Under the pieces are notes generated by a model. That model ran no database searches and had not been told where the DNA came from. It was given only the letters and a program-made list of their open reading frames with translations. Made by a program: the position numbers and the translations under genes. From Methylobacterium sp. J-090 (GTDB lineage: Bacteria > Pseudomonadota > Alphaproteobacteria > Rhizobiales > Beijerinckiaceae), in the NCBI RefSeq assembly GCF_022829345.1, contig NZ_JAKSXV010000106.1, forward strand, positions 248,001 through 312,000: a stretch of DNA of 64,000 nucleotides. Direction: 5' to 3'. Below, one piece after another: positions 26,014 through 34,190 of the stretch (within the stretch, counting starts at the first letter, position 1; every line of letters starts with the position of its first letter).

Positions 26014-26314
26014 CGAAGCACCCCGACCCGACAATGCCGTTCTCGATAGGGTCGTTCGATTAACGGGCCGTTTCCGGACGGTGTGTCGACCGGGTCTACG
26101 TCGGTCCGCCAGCCGAATACATCCGGATCGAGGGGGATGTGCTTCATGCCGAGCACGTGTCGGGGCTCGAGGCGCCTCACGAAGCGCCCGCTCACGGCCG
26201 GTTCCGGCTCCGAGCACGGCGGCGCAACGGACGTTCTGTGGGAACCGCGCGGGCACAGATCGGCCGGATGCCCGGCCCCGTTCCCGGGCGATGCCCGCGC
26301 GACCCGCGCAGGCT
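26014..26314. other. Intergenic region between ctrA and the TRAP binding protein
   Basis: 301 bases with no supported gene. A short GC hairpin (GCCCGG/CCGGGC, about 26274-26290) lies just after the ctrA stop and may end its transcript. The rest should carry the promoter of the binding-protein/chemoreceptor pair. Frames here are Arg-rich noise. Confidence 0.4.
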
Positions 26315-27016
26315 TCAGCTGGCGATGGCGCGCATCTCGGCAACGCCGTCGCGCAGGACGTAGCCGCGGCCCCAGACGGTCTCGATGTAGTTCTTGCCGG
26401 ACGAGGCGTTGGCGAGCTTCTTGCGCAGCTTGCAGATGAACACGTCGATGATCTTCAGCTCGGGCTCGTCCATGCCGCCGTAGAGGTGGTTGAGGAACAT
26501 CTCCTTCGTCAGCGTCGTGCCTTTGCGCAGGGCGAGGAGTTCCAGCATCTGGTACTCCTTGCCGGTCAGGTTCACGCGGTTGCCGCCAATCGCGACGGTT
26601 TTCTCGTCGAGGTTCACGATGAGGTCGCCGGTGGTGATCACCGACTGGGCGTGCCCCTGCGAACGGCGGACGATGGCGTGGATGCGGGCGACGAGTTCGT
26701 CCTTGTGGAAGGGCTTCGTCAGGTAGTCGTCGGCCCCGAAGCCGAGGCCCTTCACCTTGTCCTCGATGCCGGCCATGCCCGACAGGATCAGGATCGGGGT
26801 CTTGACCTTCGACACCCGCAAGGCGCGCAGCACCTCGTAGCCCGACATGTCGGGCAGGTTCAGGTCGAGGAGGATGATGTCGTAATCGTAGAGCTTGCCG
26901 AGATCGATCCCCTCCTCACCGAGATCGGTGGTGTAGGTGTTGAAGCGTTCGGACTTCAGCATCAGTTCGATGCTTTGCGCGACGGACGCATCGTCCTCGA
27001 TCAGTAGGACACGCAT
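26315..27016 (-). CDS. ctrA: Cell-cycle response regulator CtrA
   Basis: A 233-residue OmpR-type response regulator and master cell-cycle regulator of alphaproteobacteria. The receiver has Asp8, Asp9, the phospho-acceptor Asp51 (DIILLDLNLPD) and Lys in LTKPFHKDEL. The winged-helix output domain contains ETVWGRGYVLRD. It binds TTAA-N7-TTAA sites and acts downstream of CckA-ChpT. The C-terminus ends EMRAIAS rather than the AA degradation tag of Caulobacter. Three GANTC sequences lie in the 290 bases upstream, consistent with CcrM control. Confidence 0.96.
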   Translation of the reverse strand: MRVLLIEDDASVAQSIELMLKSERFNTYTTDLGEEGIDLGKLYDYDIILLDLNLPDMSGYEVLRALRVSKVKTPILILSGMAGIEDKVKGLGFGADDYLTKPFHKDELVARIHAIVRRSQGHAQSVITTGDLIVNLDEKTVAIGGNRVNLTGKEYQMLELLALRKGTTLTKEMFLNHLYGGMDEPELKIIDVFICKLRKKLANASSGKNYIETVWGRGYVLRDGVAEMRAIAS

Positions 27017-27370
27017 AGGCCGGCTCCTTGAGACATTTACCCGTTCCTATACAAACATTGCCAACAAAACCTTAAGACGGGTGCGCATGAATCCGCGGGC
27101 GAATTTGCCTGACGGTACGACGCTTTTCGCGGGGATGGGCGATCCTGCGGATCTTGCCCGAAGGCATCGGCCAGCCCAGGCGGCGCCCGAGGATCGATCG
27201 ATTCCCGCCAGCGCGAAAGCGCCACCCCCGGACATCGTATGTGGCCTGTCGCGCGGGGGTGAGGCCTATCCCTGTTGTGGTGGGGCCCATCCCATGGCTG
27301 GAATCGATGGGGTCCGGCGGACAACCGCCGCCGCGCGGTCGCGATGAGTCAGTGTCATCGAGATCCGGTC
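27017..27370. promoter_or_regulatory. ctrA upstream region with GANTC sites
   Basis: 354 bases, no supported gene. GANTC (CcrM methylation) sequences occur at 27089-27093, 27200-27204 and 27301-27305. The first lies 73 bases from the ctrA start codon and just beyond a TTAA half-site (27072-27075). In Caulobacter, ctrA promoter P1 is switched by hemimethylated GANTC; the analogy here is inference. Confidence 0.4.
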
Positions 27371-28165
27371 TCAGACGGTTTCCGTCTGATTGACTCTGCG
27401 GGGATCCTCGCTGAGCGGCGTGTTGGTTTGGGTCCAGGCGATGCCCGAACTCTTCGCGTCGGTCCGGCCGGTGCGGTCCCCGCCCTGAGACGGATGGCAT
27501 CGTGCCATCGCCACTCTCCGCAACGACAAGGGCCGCCTCCGCGCAGTGCCCCTCGCCCGGGGCGGGACCACTCCCTTTCCCGTCCCAGGCGACGGTGCCT
27601 CGTCGCACCGGCTGCGGTTCAATTCAGGGTCCGCTCCGCGTCGACCCTTCCGGGCGAGGGCGCGCCCGACCTCGTACAGGGCTTGGCGTAGTCCGGGCAG
27701 GGCGGCTTTCGCGCCATCGTCCTCGATCATCGCGTTGGCGATGAGAAGATGGTCGGCGATCGATTCCAGATGGTCGCTCGTGGTCGTCGCCGGGTGGGTG
27801 GGGGGCGGCACGAAGCGGCCGATCTGGCCATAGGTCTGCAGCGCGTTGGCTGGGTCCGGCGCTAGTTCGGTCATGGAGCCGAGATAGCCGAGGAAGGTGC
27901 GGTCCGGCGGCCCGAACGAGGGGACTCCGCCGGCGCCGATCCAGCGTCGACTGCCGTCCGTCGAGCACAGGCGGAACCGGACGCTGAATTCGGATGTCCT
28001 TTCAGCTGCCCGCGACAACACATCCCTCACGACGGGGCGATCCTGGTCATGGACACACGCCAGCCAGCCCTGGTCGAGGGCGGCCGCGACGGTCTGCCCC
28101 GTGAGATTGGTCCATTCCTGACTGATATGACTCAAGGCCCCAATCGGATCGATTGCGAAGATCAC
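27371..28165 (-). CDS. PAS-domain protein
   Basis: A 264-residue soluble protein. A PAS fold covers about residues 1-110 (ISQEWTNLTGQTVAAALDQG, WLACVHDQDRP, TDGSRRWIGAGG, LGYLGSMTEL). Residues about 130-180 form a helix-rich segment. The last 90 residues are Arg/Ser/Pro-rich and unlike the rest, which may mean a displaced C-terminus after a frameshift. I start at GTG 28165 because AGGAG lies six bases upstream; a TTG at 28183 overlaps that site. No kinase or cyclase output domain is present. Confidence 0.7.
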   Translation of the reverse strand: MIFAIDPIGALSHISQEWTNLTGQTVAAALDQGWLACVHDQDRPVVRDVLSRAAERTSEFSVRFRLCSTDGSRRWIGAGGVPSFGPPDRTFLGYLGSMTELAPDPANALQTYGQIGRFVPPPTHPATTTSDHLESIADHLLIANAMIEDDGAKAALPGLRQALYEVGRALARKGRRGADPELNRSRCDEAPSPGTGKGVVPPRARGTARRRPLSLRRVAMARCHPSQGGDRTGRTDAKSSGIAWTQTNTPLSEDPRRVNQTETV

Positions 28166-28308
28166 GTACGACTCCTGCCTCAATCCAGCGTCATCGTGGA
28201 TGTATCGCGTATGTGACTGCTGGTCATACGTTCAAGCGATCCTGTGTTTCGATAAGATTCGCAACCCACCACACCGCTCCTGCGGTGCGACTTTATAGCC
28301 GGGAAACG

Positions 28309-28527
28309 ATGAGCGATGATCCTGATGCTCAGATCCGCACGCGCGTGCGCCAGATCGCCGAGACGCTCGACCTGCCAACGGAATATTTTTAGATCGATCC
28401 GATGATGCCGGGCAGCGTCGCCGAGGCGAACGAATGCCTGCGGCTCTGGTCCCGCCTCAGGACGCCCGAGGGGCGCTGCCGGGCCCTGGAAACGCTCCGT
28501 GCATTGGTCGAGGACGGGGAGACGTAG
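28309..28527 (+). pseudogene. Regulator fragment interrupted by an in-frame amber codon
   Basis: ATG 28309 opens a frame reading QIRTRVRQIAETLDLPTEYF, then TAG at 28390-28392, then continues in the same frame through EANECLRLWSRLRTPEGRCR to TAG at 28525-28527. The two halves together resemble the C-terminal half of XRE regulators such as 1266-1679 (IARLLEVPVSAFF, then a helical tail), without the DNA-binding part. It may be a nonsense-mutated small regulator or a gene relic. A sequencing error at the TAG cannot be excluded. Confidence 0.55.
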
Positions 28528-28585
28528 CGCCGACTATCGCCGCCTTTCCGGGCGGACCTGCTTGGATCCCGGCCGTGCGCCGCCG

Positions 28586-30016
28586 CTACTCCGCCGCTGG
28601 TGTATTGAGGGCCAGGAGGCGAGCCGTTCGGGTTCGGGCCGCGTTGCGCGTGGCGTCCGGTTCGCGTCCCTCCAGGGTCCTGCGCGCATCGTTGACGGCG
28701 GCGTGGACCGCGTCGATAGCGAGGATCAGGGCGCTGATGGTGCGGGTGTCGATGTTGCGGGCCCGGGCGTGCTGGACCACGTCGGCGACCAGGCTGTCGG
28801 TCTCGCGCACGAGACCGTCGAGGTCGTCCTGGGTGCGCGCGCCGCGTACTTCGCGCAGGAGGTCGAGGAGGCGGTCGAGCACCACGTCGATGCGCTCGCG
28901 CCGCTCGCGGGCGAGGCGCTGACCGAGCCAGGCGATACCCGAGCCGATGGTGCCGCCGAAGAAGGCGAGGAGGTAGATGTAATCCTCGTAGCGCTCGAAC
29001 AAGGTCTGCTGTTCGCGCTCGAAATAATCCACCGCGCCGGGATGGTTGGGCAGGCGCGCGCTGGTGGCGGCGACGCTCGAATCGAAATCCGGGGCCTTCA
29101 TCAACTTGGCGATGGGAGCCTGCGGGGCGAGCTTCGAGCGCCATTCGAACAAGTGCTGGGTCACGGAGGCCACTGTGAAGCGGCTGATGCTGCCCCGGGC
29201 CATGAGCCGGTAGGAGGCACCAACCGTCTTCACGTCCTCTTCGGGCCGCTTCGGACGCCCTCCGAAGGTGCCGGCCGGGATCGTCACCGATTGCAGTTCG
29301 GGCATCCGCTGGATGATGGCCTCGCCGTCGGGCACCGAGACGAAGTTGACCTGCTTGTCGGTGGAAGCCGCCTCCACGGCCCGCACGGTGGAGATGGCGG
29401 CCTTCGAGGCGGGGGCCGCGATGACCGCCACGGCATCGACGCGGCCTTCCGCCACGGCGCTCGTCACCTCGGCGGGCTTGAGCGGCACCAGGGCGACGCG
29501 GGCCGGACCCATCACCTTGTCGGGGCCGGCCTCCCCGAGGGGCTCGGCCGTGAAGTCGTAGAACCCCAGCAGGTTCGTCACGAACGGCACGTCGGCCTGA
29601 TGCCGTTCGACGATGCCGAGGCGCTTGCGCGACAGGTCCGGAAAGCTCTCGATGGCGGCCGATGCGGGGGCCACGATGAGCAAGGCCTCGTCGTGCAGGA
29701 TCGCCAGGGTCAGGCCGTTCTCGGGCAGGAGCACGTCCGGACGCACCACCGCGAGGTCGGCCTCGCTGCGCTGCAGGGCTTCGGCGGAGTCGCGCACGTC
29801 ATCGTAGGGGACGACCTTGAGGCGGACATCCTCGTGGCCACGGGCGAGCGCACGGGCGTAGGTCTGGAGCAGGGTCGCCTCGGCACCGTCGCGCGGGCCG
29901 ACGGCCACGGTCAGCGTCGTCGGGCGCGACAGGTACACCACCGCCCCGGCCAGGGCCGCGAGGCCGAGGGCCAGCGCGACGAGAAGCCATTCGCGCCTCA
30001 GGAGGAATGCCGGCAT
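28586..30016 (-). CDS. TAXI-family solute-receptor protein, membrane-anchored (paralogue A)
   Basis: A 476-residue protein. A membrane helix at about 9-29 is not followed by a clear cleavage site. A TAXI-type binding domain spans about 33-330 (TLTVAVGPRDGAE, LAVVRPDVLLPENGLTLAIL, SVTIPAGTFGG). A second membrane helix at about 344-364 leads to a helical cytoplasmic tail of about 110 residues. Classic TAXI receptors are free periplasmic proteins feeding TRAP carriers; this one is tethered at both ends, and no TRAP permease is nearby. A paralogue with the same layout is at 39080-40447. Sensing or regulation is my inference. Confidence 0.82.
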   Translation of the reverse strand: MPAFLLRREWLLVALALGLAALAGAVVYLSRPTTLTVAVGPRDGAEATLLQTYARALARGHEDVRLKVVPYDDVRDSAEALQRSEADLAVVRPDVLLPENGLTLAILHDEALLIVAPASAAIESFPDLSRKRLGIVERHQADVPFVTNLLGFYDFTAEPLGEAGPDKVMGPARVALVPLKPAEVTSAVAEGRVDAVAVIAAPASKAAISTVRAVEAASTDKQVNFVSVPDGEAIIQRMPELQSVTIPAGTFGGRPKRPEEDVKTVGASYRLMARGSISRFTVASVTQHLFEWRSKLAPQAPIAKLMKAPDFDSSVAATSARLPNHPGAVDYFEREQQTLFERYEDYIYLLAFFGGTIGSGIAWLGQRLARERRERIDVVLDRLLDLLREVRGARTQDDLDGLVRETDSLVADVVQHARARNIDTRTISALILAIDAVHAAVNDARRTLEGREPDATRNAARTRTARLLALNTPAAE

Positions 30017-30107
30017 AGCATGCTCGAACCCTCTTCCAACATCGTTGTCCGGGTCGGATCGTCACCCGAAATCTGAACCGGAAACCTGTCCGAAGCGTGA
30101 AGAACCG

Positions 30108-30704
30108 ATGAACGCCTCAAACGTTGCAAAGCCGGCAAATCCCGGGCCAAAACCCCCCAAGCCGACTCCGCCGGTCAGTGCAGCCTATCTGGAGCGGGTG
30201 GCCCTGCACTACCTCGAGCGTTACAGCGCATCCGTGGCGATGCTGCGGCGGACCCTCCAGCGTCGCGTGGAGAAGCGCTGCCGCCTGCGCGGCGAGGACC
30301 CGTCCACGCACGCCGAGACCATCGAGGCCGTGGTGGCCCGGGCGGTGAGCGCCGGTCTCGTCGACGATGCGCGTTTCACCGCCGGCCGGATGGCGGCCCT
30401 GCGCCGGCGCGGCACGTCGGCCCGGGCCCTCTCGGCCAAGCTTGCCGCCAAGGGCGTGTCGCGCGACCTCGTCGCCGACGCCATGGCGGCGGAGCGCGAC
30501 GAGGCGGAAGCGGAGGGGACCGACACCGAGGAGACGGCGGCGGCCGCCTATGCCAAGCGCCGGCGTCTCGGGCCATGGCGTCGGCCCGGCACCCGCGAGG
30601 CCCACCGCGACCGCGACCTCGCCGCCATGGCCCGGGCTGGCTTCGCCTACGGGCTTGCTCGCCGTATCGTCGAGTCGGACGCGGAATCGCGACCGGACGA
30701 ATGA
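30108..30704 (+). CDS. recX: RecX-family regulatory protein
   Basis: A 198-residue RecX-like protein, modulator of RecA filaments. The three-helix repeats show as ALHYLERYSASVAMLRRTLQ, then AVSAGLVDDARFTAGRMAAL and LAAKGVSRDLVADAMA. An N-terminal Pro/Lys-rich extension (1-23) and a basic C-terminus flank it. ATG 30108 follows a GAAGAA stretch; an in-frame start at 30045 would overlap the divergent gene's promoter. It sits next to the radical-SAM/UdgX pair, keeping a DNA-repair theme, but recA is not in view. Confidence 0.85.
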   Translation: MNASNVAKPANPGPKPPKPTPPVSAAYLERVALHYLERYSASVAMLRRTLQRRVEKRCRLRGEDPSTHAETIEAVVARAVSAGLVDDARFTAGRMAALRRRGTSARALSAKLAAKGVSRDLVADAMAAERDEAEAEGTDTEETAAAAYAKRRRLGPWRRPGTREAHRDRDLAAMARAGFAYGLARRIVESDAESRPDE

Positions 30705-30789
30705 GCCTGCGACGATCCGGCAGCGAACACGGCTGCAATTTTCTCCGGAAAAAATTGAACGAACCACGAACGGGGCGCATCTCTTCGTT

Positions 30790-32004
30790 ATGGACGAAGC
30801 CCTCGCGAAGAAGCTGCGCATCCTCGCCGATGCCGCCAAGTACGACGCCTCGTGTTCCTCGTCGGGCGCGCCGAAGCGCGTGGCGGGCAAGGGCGAACTC
30901 GGCTCGACCACGGGGGCGGGCATCTGCCACGCCTACACCCCGGACGGGCGCTGCATCTCGCTCCTGAAGATCCTGCTGACGAATTACTGCCTGTTCGACT
31001 GCGCCTATTGCGTCAATCGCCGCTCGTCCAACGTCGCCCGGGCGAAGTTCACCGTCGAGGAGGTCGTCACCCTCACGGTGGAGTTCTACAAGCGCAACTA
31101 CATCGAGGGCTTGTTCCTCTCGTCCGGCATCATCAAGTCGCCCGACCACACCATGGAGTTGCTAACGCGGGTGGCGAAATCGCTCCGGCGCGATCACGGG
31201 TTTCGCGGCTATATCCACCTGAAGTCGATCCCGGAGGCGAGCCCGTGGCTGATCGAGGAGGCGGGCCTCTACGCCGACCGTCTCTCGATCAACGTCGAGT
31301 TGCCGACCGAGATGAGCCTGGAGCGGTTGGCGCCCGAGAAGAACGGCACGATCATCCAGAACGCGATCCAGCAGATCGGCGAGCGGATCACGCAAGCGAA
31401 GGCCGAAAAGCGTCGGTTCTCGCCGGCCGGGCAATCGACGCAGGTCATCGTCGGCGCCGATGCCACGACCGACGAGGCGCTGATGCGCAAGAGCGCGCAT
31501 CTCTACGGTTCGTTCAACCTGAAGCGGGTCTACTACTCGGCCTTCAGCCCGATCCCCGACGGCTCGACCATCCTGCCCCTGAAGTCGCCCCCGCTCCAGC
31601 GCGAGCATCGGCTCTACCAGGGCGACTGGCTGCTGCGGTATTATGGTTTCACGCCGGACGACGTGGCCGACGCCACGGAGGACGGCATGTTCGCCCTCGA
31701 CGTCGATCCGAAGCTCGCCTGGGCCCTCAAGCACCGTTCCCACTTTCCCCTCGACGTGAACCGGGCCGACCGGGAATGGTTGCTGCGGGTGCCGGGCCTC
31801 GGGGCGCGCGCCGTGGACAAGATCGTGCGGGCCCGGCGCCACACCCGCCTGCGCTTGGAGGATGTGGCCCGCCTCACCTCCGGCCTCAAGCGCGCCCGGC
31901 CGTTCCTCATCGCGGAGGATTACCATCCCAGCGGCGGCCTCACCGACCGCCTCGATCTGCGCGCCCGGCTCGCCGACCCGCCGAAGCAATTGAGCCTGTT
32001 CTGA
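30790..32004 (+). CDS. Radical SAM protein of the UdgX-linked DNA modification/repair family
   Basis: A 404-residue protein. The radical-SAM cluster motif C-x3-C-x2-C is in NYCLFDCAYCVNRR, near residue 80. The TIM-barrel half runs to about 290, followed by a C-terminal helix-hairpin-helix (LLRVPGLGARAVDKIVRARR, about 335-355) that would grip DNA. This matches the family TIGR03916, known for always accompanying a DUF4130/UDG-like partner; its chemistry is unknown. The partner indeed starts two bases after this stop codon. The ATG at 30790 gives the family start MDEALAKKLRILADAAKYDA. Confidence 0.92.
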   Translation: MDEALAKKLRILADAAKYDASCSSSGAPKRVAGKGELGSTTGAGICHAYTPDGRCISLLKILLTNYCLFDCAYCVNRRSSNVARAKFTVEEVVTLTVEFYKRNYIEGLFLSSGIIKSPDHTMELLTRVAKSLRRDHGFRGYIHLKSIPEASPWLIEEAGLYADRLSINVELPTEMSLERLAPEKNGTIIQNAIQQIGERITQAKAEKRRFSPAGQSTQVIVGADATTDEALMRKSAHLYGSFNLKRVYYSAFSPIPDGSTILPLKSPPLQREHRLYQGDWLLRYYGFTPDDVADATEDGMFALDVDPKLAWALKHRSHFPLDVNRADREWLLRVPGLGARAVDKIVRARRHTRLRLEDVARLTSGLKRARPFLIAEDYHPSGGLTDRLDLRARLADPPKQLSLF

Positions 32005-32006
32005 GC

Positions 32007-33452
32007 ATGGAGTCGGGCGGCGACCTGTTCGGAACCGGGCCGCAGGCGGTGTTCCTCGGCCCCGGCGCGGACGGGACCGGGTTCCGTGCCGCCGTCCGGC
32101 GTCTGGCCGCCGCTGCGGTCCCGCCCGAGCGTGTTGCCTGGTCCGTCGGCGAGGCGCCCGGCCTGTTCGGAGCCTCGGCTGAGACGACGGACGCCCCGCC
32201 GCTGGCCCTGCCGCGCGGCGTCGCCGACCTCGTCGCCCGCGTGGTGCCGCACCGCGACCCCGAACGCTACGCCCTGCTCTACACCTTGGTTTGGCGCGTC
32301 CTCCACGGCGAGCGCCGCCTGCTCGAAGTGTCGAGTGATCCCCTGGTCCATCGCCTGGAACGCATGGCCAAGGCCATCGCCCGCGATCTGCACAAGATGC
32401 ACGCGTTCCTGCGCTTCCGCCGCGTGGAGGGGGCGGAGCCCGAACGGTTCGTCGCCTGGTTCGAGCCCGATCACCACATCCTGGAGGCGGCCGCGCCCTT
32501 CTTCGTCGGCCGGTTCCGGGGGCTGCACTGGACGATCCTCACCCCCGAGGGCTCGGTCCGGTGGGATACGGAGACGCTCAGCTTCGGCCCATCCGGACGG
32601 CGCGAGGACGCGCCGCCAAGCGACGGGTTCGAGGCAGGCTGGCGCGATTACTACGAGAGCACCTTCAACCCCGCCCGCACCAATCTCGCCGCCATGCGGG
32701 CCGAGATGCCGAAGAAGTACTGGCGCAACATGCCCGAGACCGCCGCGATTCCGGGCCTCGTCCGGGCGGCGGCCTCGCGCACGGAGACGATGATCGAGCG
32801 GGCGCCGCGGAAGGCGATCAAGCGCGACCCCGTCCGGGCCGTCGCCGCCATGGTGGATCAGGCCCCGGACTCCCTCGACGCCCTGAACGCCATCATCCGC
32901 CGTTCCGAGCCCCTGGTGCCGGGCGCGACGCAGGCGGTGCTGGGCGAAGGACGGGTGGGCGCCGCCATCGCCTTCGTCGGTGAGCAACCGGGCGATCACG
33001 AGGACCGCCAGGGCCGCCCCTTCGTCGGGCCGGCGGGCCAGCTCCTCAGCCGAGCCATGGCGGAAGCCGGGATCGTGCGCGGCGACGCCTACCTCACCAA
33101 TGCGGTCAAGCATTTCAAGTTCGAGCAGCGCGGCCAGCGCCGCATTCACCAGAACCCCACCGCCGGCGAGGTCAGCCATTACCGCTGGTGGCTGGAACGC
33201 GAGCTCGACTTCGTCGCCCCCCGCCTCGTGGTGGCACTCGGCGCCACCGCCGTCCTGGCCCTCGCCGGCCGGGCGATCCCCGTCACCCGGGCACGCGGGC
33301 CGGCGGAGTTCGGCAAGGGTTACGCGGGGTTCATCACCGTGCACCCGTCCTACCTGCTGCGTCTGCCGCATGGGGCGAAGGACGAGGCCTACGCGGCCTT
33401 CGTCGCGGATCTGCGGCGGGTCGGCGAATTCGCGACGACTCTGGCCGCCTGA
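32007..33452 (+). CDS. DUF4130-UdgX fusion, uracil-DNA binding protein
   Basis: A 481-residue fusion. Residues about 60-250 are the DUF4130 (TIGR03915) domain. Residues about 290-475 are a UdgX-type uracil-DNA glycosylase: GEQPGDHEDRQGRPFVGPAG is the iron-sulfur UDG motif A, and KHFKFEQRGQRRIHQNP is the UdgX-specific loop. Its His381 corresponds to the residue that, in mycobacterial UdgX, forms a covalent bond to DNA at excised uracil. VHPSYLLR is the third motif. It lies two bases behind the radical-SAM gene, so the pair is surely co-translated. Suicide capture of uracil followed by radical-SAM action is a speculation. Confidence 0.92.
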   Translation: MESGGDLFGTGPQAVFLGPGADGTGFRAAVRRLAAAAVPPERVAWSVGEAPGLFGASAETTDAPPLALPRGVADLVARVVPHRDPERYALLYTLVWRVLHGERRLLEVSSDPLVHRLERMAKAIARDLHKMHAFLRFRRVEGAEPERFVAWFEPDHHILEAAAPFFVGRFRGLHWTILTPEGSVRWDTETLSFGPSGRREDAPPSDGFEAGWRDYYESTFNPARTNLAAMRAEMPKKYWRNMPETAAIPGLVRAAASRTETMIERAPRKAIKRDPVRAVAAMVDQAPDSLDALNAIIRRSEPLVPGATQAVLGEGRVGAAIAFVGEQPGDHEDRQGRPFVGPAGQLLSRAMAEAGIVRGDAYLTNAVKHFKFEQRGQRRIHQNPTAGEVSHYRWWLERELDFVAPRLVVALGATAVLALAGRAIPVTRARGPAEFGKGYAGFITVHPSYLLRLPHGAKDEAYAAFVADLRRVGEFATTLAA

Positions 33453-33462
33453 GGCTGCCGTC

Positions 33463-33783
33463 TCACCGCCGCCGCGTCAGCCCGAACAGCGCGAACCCCG
33501 CCAGGGCCGCGAGTCCGAGTGCGAGGCCGCGATTGGTGTTGACCGCCGCCACGACGGAATCGCCCGTCCGGCGCAGGTCGTCGGCGAGCGGCGAGCCGGT
33601 GAGGATGCGCTCGGCCCGGGCCTTGTTCTCGGGGCGGGTGTTGATGGCGACGGAGAAGTCGTCGTCGTGGCGGATGATGTCGATGCTGTTGCGGGCGAAC
33701 CCCGCCCGCGCGAGGCGGTCGCGCGCCGAACGGGCGAGGCCAAGGGAGGGAAAGGCAACCGAGGCAAGCACGCTGTCCGACAT
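33463..33783 (-). CDS. Small tail-anchored protein of unknown function
   Basis: A 106-residue protein. Residues 1-75 look soluble, with a pattern (FPSLGLARSARDRLARAGF, then DIIRHDDDFSVAI) suggesting a small alpha/beta fold. Residues about 85-102 form one hydrophobic helix followed by TRRR, a tail anchor. GGAG lies ten bases upstream of ATG 33783. I do not recognise a family. It is convergent with the UdgX gene, whose stop is ten bases away. Confidence 0.65.
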   Translation of the reverse strand: MSDSVLASVAFPSLGLARSARDRLARAGFARNSIDIIRHDDDFSVAINTRPENKARAERILTGSPLADDLRRTGDSVVAAVNTNRGLALGLAALAGFALFGLTRRR

Positions 33784-33915
33784 GAATTTTCTTCTCCGCT
33801 GAGTTCGAGCGAAACACGGTGGCGTGAGGGGGAGTTCCGTGGGGCCGCCTTAAGGCCTCTGCAACCCGGGGTGCTTAGGCCCGGTTCGAGCCCGACCGGA
33901 CGGCCGTCACAGGAG

Positions 33916-34134
33916 ATGCCCGCCTTGCGCGATCCCTTCGTTCCCGACGCCCTGGCCGAGCGCCTGCGCGCCAAGCGGCGCAACATCCGGCCGGTGGAAG
34001 CCCTCGCCTACGAGCCCGCTAAGCCCCTCTTCGCCGAATTGCTGGATGGACGCGGCCATGGCACGGGGCAGTTCGTGCGCCTGTCGCAGGGGATGGTCGA
34101 GCGCATCACCCGGGTGGTGCGCGGCAGCGAATAA
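33916..34134 (+). CDS. Small basic protein of unknown function
   Basis: A 72-residue soluble protein (MPALRDPFVPDALAERLRAK and onward), charged, without membrane segments or a family I recognise. AGGAG immediately abuts the ATG, which is too close for efficient initiation, so the true start could differ. Codon use is typical of the genome. It lies just upstream of the SF2 helicase in the same direction. Confidence 0.5.
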   Translation: MPALRDPFVPDALAERLRAKRRNIRPVEALAYEPAKPLFAELLDGRGHGTGQFVRLSQGMVERITRVVRGSE

Positions 34135-34190
34135 GCGGGCCGCACCGTCCCGGTATTCCGCATCCGCGCGAAGCGCCGTAGAGACCGGCG

